A stretch of DNA of 64,000 nt from CBDFHC01 sp965247585 (GTDB lineage Bacteria > Chloroflexota > Dehalococcoidia > Lucifugimonadales > GCA-2712585): the NCBI GenBank assembly GCA_965247585.1, contig CBDFHC010000004.1, forward strand, positions 124,001-188,000, given 5' to 3'. Shown one piece after another: positions 59,326-64,000 of this stretch (position 1 is its first letter; each line of letters opens with the position of its first letter). A program made the translations under genes and the position numbers. The notes under the pieces were generated by a model, which ran no database searches, had not been told where the DNA came from, and saw only the letters and a program-made list of their open reading frames with translations.

Positions 59326-60645
59326 TTGATACAAACGCTGGGAACAGTTTTTCCATTGGGCAGGATGCGAGGAGTTTTCTACGGCTGGTGGCTGGCAGCC
59401 GTAGGGGCGGCGGTGATGGCGTTGGGGACGGTGCCGCTGTTCCAGGGGCTGCCGGTGTGGAACCCGGTGCTGAGGAATTCGTTCGGTTGGACTGCCGGGC
59501 AGATGTCCTGGGCCTTCGGGGTGACGCGGATCGAAGGAGGCCTGCTGGGACCCCTGGAAGGGATGCTGATCGAGCGGGTGGGACCCCGGAGGATGGTGCT
59601 GATTGGATTGAGCATTTTGGGAACGGGGTTTCTGCTGTTCAGCCAAGTTACAGAGCTGTGGCACCTGTACGCATCGTTTTTTATCATGAGCCTGGGCGCG
59701 GCGTTGGGCACCTGGCTGCCGATGATGACGGTGATGAACGCCTGGTTCGTACGGCGGAAAGCCCGGGCGATGTCGCTGGTGATGGAGGGGTTCGCATTGG
59801 GCGGGATGGTGCTGCCGCTGGCGTTGGCCTGGGCTATAGGCGGAGTGGACCCGCAGGAAACAGAGCGGTACGGGTGGCGGGTAACGGCGGCGGGCGTGGG
59901 GGTGCTGATTCTGGTGCTGGCGTTCCCGCTTTCGCGGCTGATCCGCAACCGGCCGGAGGAGATGGGGCTACGACCCGACGGGGATGTGGCGGGACCAACG
60001 AAGGAACAGAGGCGGGGTGCCCGCGTTGGGCGAGGGCTGGATGAGGAGCCGAGCTTCACGTGGCAGCAGGCGATACGGACGCGAAACTTCTGGCTGATAA
60101 GCTTCGCGCACGCGTGCTCGTCCACTGTGTTTGTGTCGTTGACAGTACACCTGGGACTGATGCTGGACGACCGAGGATTTTCGCTGCAGACCATTGGGGT
60201 GATAGTGGCGACGTACACGGGGGTGAACGCCGTATTTCTACTGGTGGGGGGCTACGTAGGGGACCGGGTGCCGATACGGTTGGCAACCTTCGGGTTTTCG
60301 GCGATACAGACGCCGGCAGTGGTAGTGCTGGTGCTATGGGACAGCCTGCCGATGGCGTTCGTGTTCGCGGTGCTGTTGGGGATAGGGTTCGGGGGGAGGA
60401 CGCCGCTGACTTCGGCGATACGGGGGGTGTATTTTGGGCGGAGGGCGTTCGCGGCCATCATGGGGATTTCCATGGTGCCGATGAATATGCTGCTGTTTGC
60501 GATGCCGCTGTTCGCGGGCTACATGCGGGACGCGACGGGGGACTACGACATTGCGTTTATGACGATTGCGTTTGTGTCATTGGCGGGGTCCAGCCTGTTC
60601 CTGCTGCTGGGGGAACCTGGGAAGTCGAGGGCCAGGGTGGGGTGA
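59326..60645 (+). CDS. MFS transporter (OxlT/MCT-like)
   Basis: The 439-residue twelve-helix carrier is the third member of the group at 34108 and 35540: VFYGWWLAAVGAAVMALGTV, LIERVGPRRMVLIGLSILG, AWFVRRKARAMSLVMEG, a charged central loop (residues 205-235), and GGRTPLTSAIRGVYFGRRAF. I chose TTG 59326, nine bases after GGGAGGGG; ATG 59365 is an alternative with a poor site, and ATG 59251 is too far upstream of the fold. It precedes the HyuA-HyuB genes by 234 bp and could import their substrate; that link is positional. Likely organic-anion uptake. Confidence 0.88.
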   Translation: MIQTLGTVFPLGRMRGVFYGWWLAAVGAAVMALGTVPLFQGLPVWNPVLRNSFGWTAGQMSWAFGVTRIEGGLLGPLEGMLIERVGPRRMVLIGLSILGTGFLLFSQVTELWHLYASFFIMSLGAALGTWLPMMTVMNAWFVRRKARAMSLVMEGFALGGMVLPLALAWAIGGVDPQETERYGWRVTAAGVGVLILVLAFPLSRLIRNRPEEMGLRPDGDVAGPTKEQRRGARVGRGLDEEPSFTWQQAIRTRNFWLISFAHACSSTVFVSLTVHLGLMLDDRGFSLQTIGVIVATYTGVNAVFLLVGGYVGDRVPIRLATFGFSAIQTPAVVVLVLWDSLPMAFVFAVLLGIGFGGRTPLTSAIRGVYFGRRAFAAIMGISMVPMNMLLFAMPLFAGYMRDATGDYDIAFMTIAFVSLAGSSLFLLLGEPGKSRARVG

Positions 60646-60663
60646 AGGGATGAAGAGGTTATT

Positions 60664-60725
60664 CTGAGGGACACCCTCAGACTCCCTCCAAAGGGGGTAA
60701 TTCCCCCTTTGGAGTCCCCCTTGCT
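60664..60725 (+). repeat. Dispersed double-hairpin repeat, right end
   Basis: Hairpin 1 CTGAGGG-ACA-CCCTCAG (60664-60680) begins 19 bases after the MFS stop. Hairpin 2 is TCCAAAGGGGG (60687-60697), loop TAATT, CCCCCTTTGGA (60703-60713), perfect. An isolated left end ATTTTCGAGGCA follows at 60753-60764. Confidence 0.88.
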
Positions 60726-60879
60726 AGGTGTCCTTCAAGGGACGATGTATCTATTTTCGAGGCAGTTAAGGAAAGGAAGCACTAGATTTCAAGGGGGGCC
60801 GTTGACACCCGGCCAAGGGCGGAAATAAGATGCCCTGTGGCCGAAAGAAAACAGCGACGAGCCACGTTGGAGCAGTAAG

Positions 60880-62961
60880 TTGACGCGATTTCGGATTGGG
60901 GTTGATATAGGCGGGACGTTTACGGACGTGGTGTTTTTGGGGGACGACGGTACGGTGCTGGCCAGGAAGATAGCAAGCACGCAGGACGATTACAGCCGGG
61001 CGGTGCTGGAAGGGGTTGAAGGGGGGATATCACAGTTGGGGATTGAGCCCGGGGCGGTGTCTGAGGTGAGCCACGGGTTCACGGTGGCCACCAACGCGAT
61101 CATAGAGCAGAAGGGCGCCCTGACGGCGCTGATAACGACGGAGGGGTTCCGGGACATTCTGGAGTTCCGCCGAAACCGGGTGCCGCGGTTGTACGACTTG
61201 TACTATGAGAAGCCGCCGCCGCTGGTGAAACGGCAGTTCCGGCTGGAGGTGAAGGAGCGTCTCAACTTCAAGGGGGAGGTGTTGAGGCCCCTGGATAGGG
61301 ACGACGTGGAGCGGGCGGTGGACAGGATTCTTTCCAACGGGGCGGAGTCGGTGGCGGTGTGCCTGCTGCACTCGTACGCCAACCCGGAGCACGAGCAGTA
61401 CATAGGTGAGGTGATCCGAAAGAGGGCGCCGAAGGTGGTGCTGACGCTGTCCAGCGAGCTGCTTCCGGAGATGAAGGAGTACGAGCGGACCAGCACCACG
61501 GTGATAAACTGCTACGTCAGGCCGGTGGTGGAGAGGTACCTGACGGCGCTGATTGATGGGCTGAAGGGGATGTCCATTAGCGTGCCGCTGACGGTGATGC
61601 AGTCCAACGGAGGGCTGGCAACGGCGGAGATAGCCCAGGAGAAGCCGGTGTACTGCATAGAGTCAGGGCCGGCGGCGGGGGTGGTGGGGGCGAACCACCT
61701 GGGCAGAAGGCTGGGGATTGAGAACCTGATGACGCTGGATATGGGAGGGACGACGGCTAAGGCGTCGATTATAGAGAATGGGGAGATGTTGCAAGCGCCG
61801 GAGTATGAGGTGGGGGGAGGGATAAGCGTGGGGCACCGGTTACTAAAGGGGGCGGGGCATATTCTGCGAGTGGCGGCGATTGACCTGGCGGAGGTGGGGG
61901 CCGGAGGGGGAAGCATAGCTTCAGTGGACCGGAGCGGGTCGCTGCGGGTGGGGCCGAACAGCGCGGGTGCGCAGCCGGGTCCGGCGTGCTATAACCACGG
62001 GGGGACGGAGGCCACGGTGACGGACGCCGATGTGCTGCTGGGCTACCTTAATCCCAGGTTCTTGCTGGGGGGCGATTTCCCAATTGAGGTGGCCCAGGCG
62101 AAGCAGGCAATCTCACGGAACGTGGCGGCGCCGCTGGGAATGACTGAGGTGGAGGCAGCGCATGGGGTACACCTGTTGGTGAACTCCAACATGAGCCGGG
62201 CGCTGAGGGCGGTGTCCAGCGAGCGGGGCAGAGACCCACGGAGATTCACGCTGATGGCCTTCGGCGGCGGGGGTCCGGTGCACGCGGCGGGGCTGGCGGA
62301 GATGCTGGGTATAAGCAAGGTGATTGTGCCGCCGTACCCAGGGGTGTTCAGCTCTTTCGGGCTGCTGTTCGCGGATGTGGAACACCATTTCATACAGACG
62401 TATTTCAAGACGTTCGACGAGATGAAGGTGGAGGAGCTTCGCAGTATCCTGGAGGGGATGGCGGAAGAGGGGAGGAAGCAGCTTCGGTCTGAAGGGTTTG
62501 ATGACGCACACCATGAGACTTCGATTCAGGTAGATATGAAGTACGATGGTCAGGTGTCTGAGCTGACGGTGCCGATGCCGCCGGGTGAGGTGAACGAGGC
62601 CACGCTGGCGAAGCTGGTGGAGGCGTTTGAAGTGGAGCACGAGAATACGTACGGGTACCGAACTGAGGTGGGGTTCCAGATGGTGAACCTGCGGGTGATA
62701 GCGCGGGGGCTTTCAGAGGAGGCGCGGCTCCCGGAGCGGCTGGAAATGGCGTCGGCGACGACGCGGGGCGAGGCGCAGCGGCGGGTGTACTTCGGGCCGA
62801 GCATCGGGTGGCTGGACACGCCGGTGACGGACCGACAGGGGCTGGGAGAAGGGACGCAAGGGCCGGTGATAGTGGAGGAGTATGATTCGACCACGGTAGT
62901 CCCTCCGGGCTGGACAGCCTCGGTGGACCGGTGGCAGAACGTGATTTTGGAGCGGAACTGA
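60880..62961 (+). CDS. hyuA: Hydantoinase/oxoprolinase family protein, subunit A
   Basis: The 693-residue protein starts at TTG 60880 with GGAGCAG upstream (TRFRIGVDIGGTFTDVVF, the actin-like phosphate-1 motif). Further family marks: SHGFTVATNAIIEQKGALTA near residue 65, MQSNGGLATAEIAQEKPVYC near 240, SGPAAGVVGANHLG, DMGGTTAKASII (phosphate-2), FGGGGPVHAAGLAEML near 460 and the C-terminal GPVIVEEYDSTTVVPPGW. With HyuB it forms an ATP-dependent complex that hydrolyses hydantoins or 5-oxoproline-like rings, or in related enzymes carboxylates ketones. The two genes are 14 bp apart. Exact substrate unknown. Confidence 0.93.
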   Translation: MTRFRIGVDIGGTFTDVVFLGDDGTVLARKIASTQDDYSRAVLEGVEGGISQLGIEPGAVSEVSHGFTVATNAIIEQKGALTALITTEGFRDILEFRRNRVPRLYDLYYEKPPPLVKRQFRLEVKERLNFKGEVLRPLDRDDVERAVDRILSNGAESVAVCLLHSYANPEHEQYIGEVIRKRAPKVVLTLSSELLPEMKEYERTSTTVINCYVRPVVERYLTALIDGLKGMSISVPLTVMQSNGGLATAEIAQEKPVYCIESGPAAGVVGANHLGRRLGIENLMTLDMGGTTAKASIIENGEMLQAPEYEVGGGISVGHRLLKGAGHILRVAAIDLAEVGAGGGSIASVDRSGSLRVGPNSAGAQPGPACYNHGGTEATVTDADVLLGYLNPRFLLGGDFPIEVAQAKQAISRNVAAPLGMTEVEAAHGVHLLVNSNMSRALRAVSSERGRDPRRFTLMAFGGGGPVHAAGLAEMLGISKVIVPPYPGVFSSFGLLFADVEHHFIQTYFKTFDEMKVEELRSILEGMAEEGRKQLRSEGFDDAHHETSIQVDMKYDGQVSELTVPMPPGEVNEATLAKLVEAFEVEHENTYGYRTEVGFQMVNLRVIARGLSEEARLPERLEMASATTRGEAQRRVYFGPSIGWLDTPVTDRQGLGEGTQGPVIVEEYDSTTVVPPGWTASVDRWQNVILERN

Positions 62962-62975
62962 GAAAGGGGGCCGAG

Positions 62976-64000
62976 GTGCAGAGGACGACAGATCCGGTGA
63001 CCCGGGAGATTATTAAGAACTCGTTGATGAGCACGGCTGACACGATGGCGTTGACGGTGGTGCGGACGGCTCGGTCAGCGGTGATCAAACACGGGATGGA
63101 CTTTTCGACGGCGCTGTTCACCGCGGAGGGGAAGCAGGTGGCGCAGGGGCTGACGTTGCCGGCGCACCTAGGTGCGATGGAGCCGGCGCTGAGAGGGGTG
63201 ATGGATGCCTTCGGAGATGACGTGAAGCCGGAGGATATCTTCGCCAACAATGACCCATACGAAGGTGGGAGCCACTTACCGGACATCTTCCTTTTCAAGC
63301 CCGTCTTCGTAAATGACACGTTGGTAGGGTGGAGCTCCTGCATTGGGCACCAGACGGACATAGGCGGGAGGGTGGCCGGTGGGAACGCGTGCGACAACAC
63401 GGAGATCTACCAGGAGGGGTTGCTGCTGCCGCCGCTGAAGCTGTTTGAGGAGGGGAGGCTGAACCAGGCGGTGTGGCGGATCCTGGAGAAGAACGTGCGA
63501 GTACCGGACAAGGTGCTGGGGGACGTGCAGGCGCTGATAGCGGCGGTGAGGTTCGGGGAGCGGGACCTGATGCGGCTGGTGAACGAGTACGGGCTGGAGG
63601 ACTTGAAGATTTACATGGAGGATATCCTGGACACGACGGAGCTGCTGACACGGTCTGAGCTTTCGGCGCTGCCTCAGGGGGAGTGGGAGTTCACGGACTA
63701 TATAGACAACGACGGAATTGACCCGCAGCCGATAGCGATTCACGTGAAGGCAAGGATAGAGGGCGACGAGATGTTTGTGGACTTCGAGGGGACGTCTCCA
63801 CAAGCCAAAGGATCGATCAACCCGAACTTCGCGTACACGAAGTCGCAGGTGTACGCGGCGATGAAGTGCATGATAGACCCGGCGATTCAGTCTAACAACG
63901 GTTTTTTCCGGCCGTTCACGATAACGGCGCCGGAGGGGTGTTTTGTGAACCCGCAGCACCCGGCGCCGGTGGCGGCGCGGGGACTGGCGGGGTTCCGGAT
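62976..64000 (+). CDS. hyuB: Hydantoinase B/oxoprolinase family protein, subunit B (runs off right edge)
   Basis: From GTG 62976, 14 bases after the hyuA stop and behind GAAAGGGGG, the frame is open to the window end (341 codons; full-length relatives have 500-600). It begins DPVTREIIKNSLMSTADTMA, then FSTALFTAEGKQVAQG, LPAHLGAMEPALRGV, ANNDPYEGGSHLPDI (the N-D-P-Y motif of the family), GHQTDIGGRVAGGNAC and DFEGTSPQAKGSINPNF. It is the catalytic partner of HyuA. Stop and C-terminal region lie outside. Confidence 0.93.
   Translation, partial: MQRTTDPVTREIIKNSLMSTADTMALTVVRTARSAVIKHGMDFSTALFTAEGKQVAQGLTLPAHLGAMEPALRGVMDAFGDDVKPEDIFANNDPYEGGSHLPDIFLFKPVFVNDTLVGWSSCIGHQTDIGGRVAGGNACDNTEIYQEGLLLPPLKLFEEGRLNQAVWRILEKNVRVPDKVLGDVQALIAAVRFGERDLMRLVNEYGLEDLKIYMEDILDTTELLTRSELSALPQGEWEFTDYIDNDGIDPQPIAIHVKARIEGDEMFVDFEGTSPQAKGSINPNFAYTKSQVYAAMKCMIDPAIQSNNGFFRPFTITAPEGCFVNPQHPAPVAARGLAGFR

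Noticed and set aside
4986..60725. CRISPR array
   Set aside because: Repeats are dispersed kilobases apart with long variable modules, no regular spacers and no cas genes.

Overview
The window is about 64 kb of GC-rich bacterial chromosome. Its gene set points to the SAR202 lineage or a related Dehalococcoidia-type Chloroflexota. There are six luciferase-like (F420/FMN) monooxygenases, four amidohydrolases, two DAO-type FAD oxidoreductases, three near-paralogous MFS carriers, an orphan molybdopterin hydroxylase large subunit, FAH, HpcH, cyclase and formamidase hydrolases, and a HyuA-HyuB pair. Expansion of exactly these catabolic families is reported for SAR202. The taxonomic call is inferred from gene content only: there is no rRNA, ribosomal protein or complete tRNA here.

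Layout. Positions 1-2.4 kb: the end of an amidohydrolase gene, a small exported protein, and a relatively AT-rich wreck of an Rhs/YD-repeat gene that carries a nuclease-toxin-like tip and a translationally coupled partner. 2.5-12.4 kb: molybdenum hydroxylase, LLM oxidoreductase, FAH hydrolase, M20 peptidase, TPR protein, SnoaL-like protein and aminotransferase. 12.5-14.0 kb: a toxin-antitoxin island (HigBA plus a Phd antitoxin fused in frame to a toxin remnant) between two 54-bp direct repeats. 14-34 kb: amidohydrolases, DAO oxidases, LLMs, HpcH aldolase, a PIN toxin module, cupin, DUF1445 hydro-lyase, an M24 homologue, and an acetyl-CoA synthetase. 34-43 kb: two tandem MFS carriers, another LLM, a cyclase, a TiaS-like protein with a membrane partner, formamidase and an EEP nuclease. 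43-57 kb: a large Asp-box propeller protein, an asparaginase-like protein, a homoserine-dehydrogenase-like protein, an SDR, two ureohydrolases, an amidase and CinA. 57-64 kb: a lipoprotein gene cut by an in-frame stop, a third MFS carrier, and HyuA-HyuB running off the right edge.

Most genes are single units or short pairs. They read as a peripheral catabolic repertoire: oxygenases and hydrolases opening C-N, C-O and amide bonds, with MFS import and an acyl-CoA synthetase feeding central metabolism. Substrates cannot be read from the sequence.

The most striking non-coding feature is a dispersed repeat of up to about 185 bp, about 25 copies. Its right end folds into two consecutive hairpins with compensatory stem changes. 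Every copy lies in the same orientation although genes run both ways. A second repeat family and several palindrome types form mosaics with it in nearly every intergenic gap above 250 bp.
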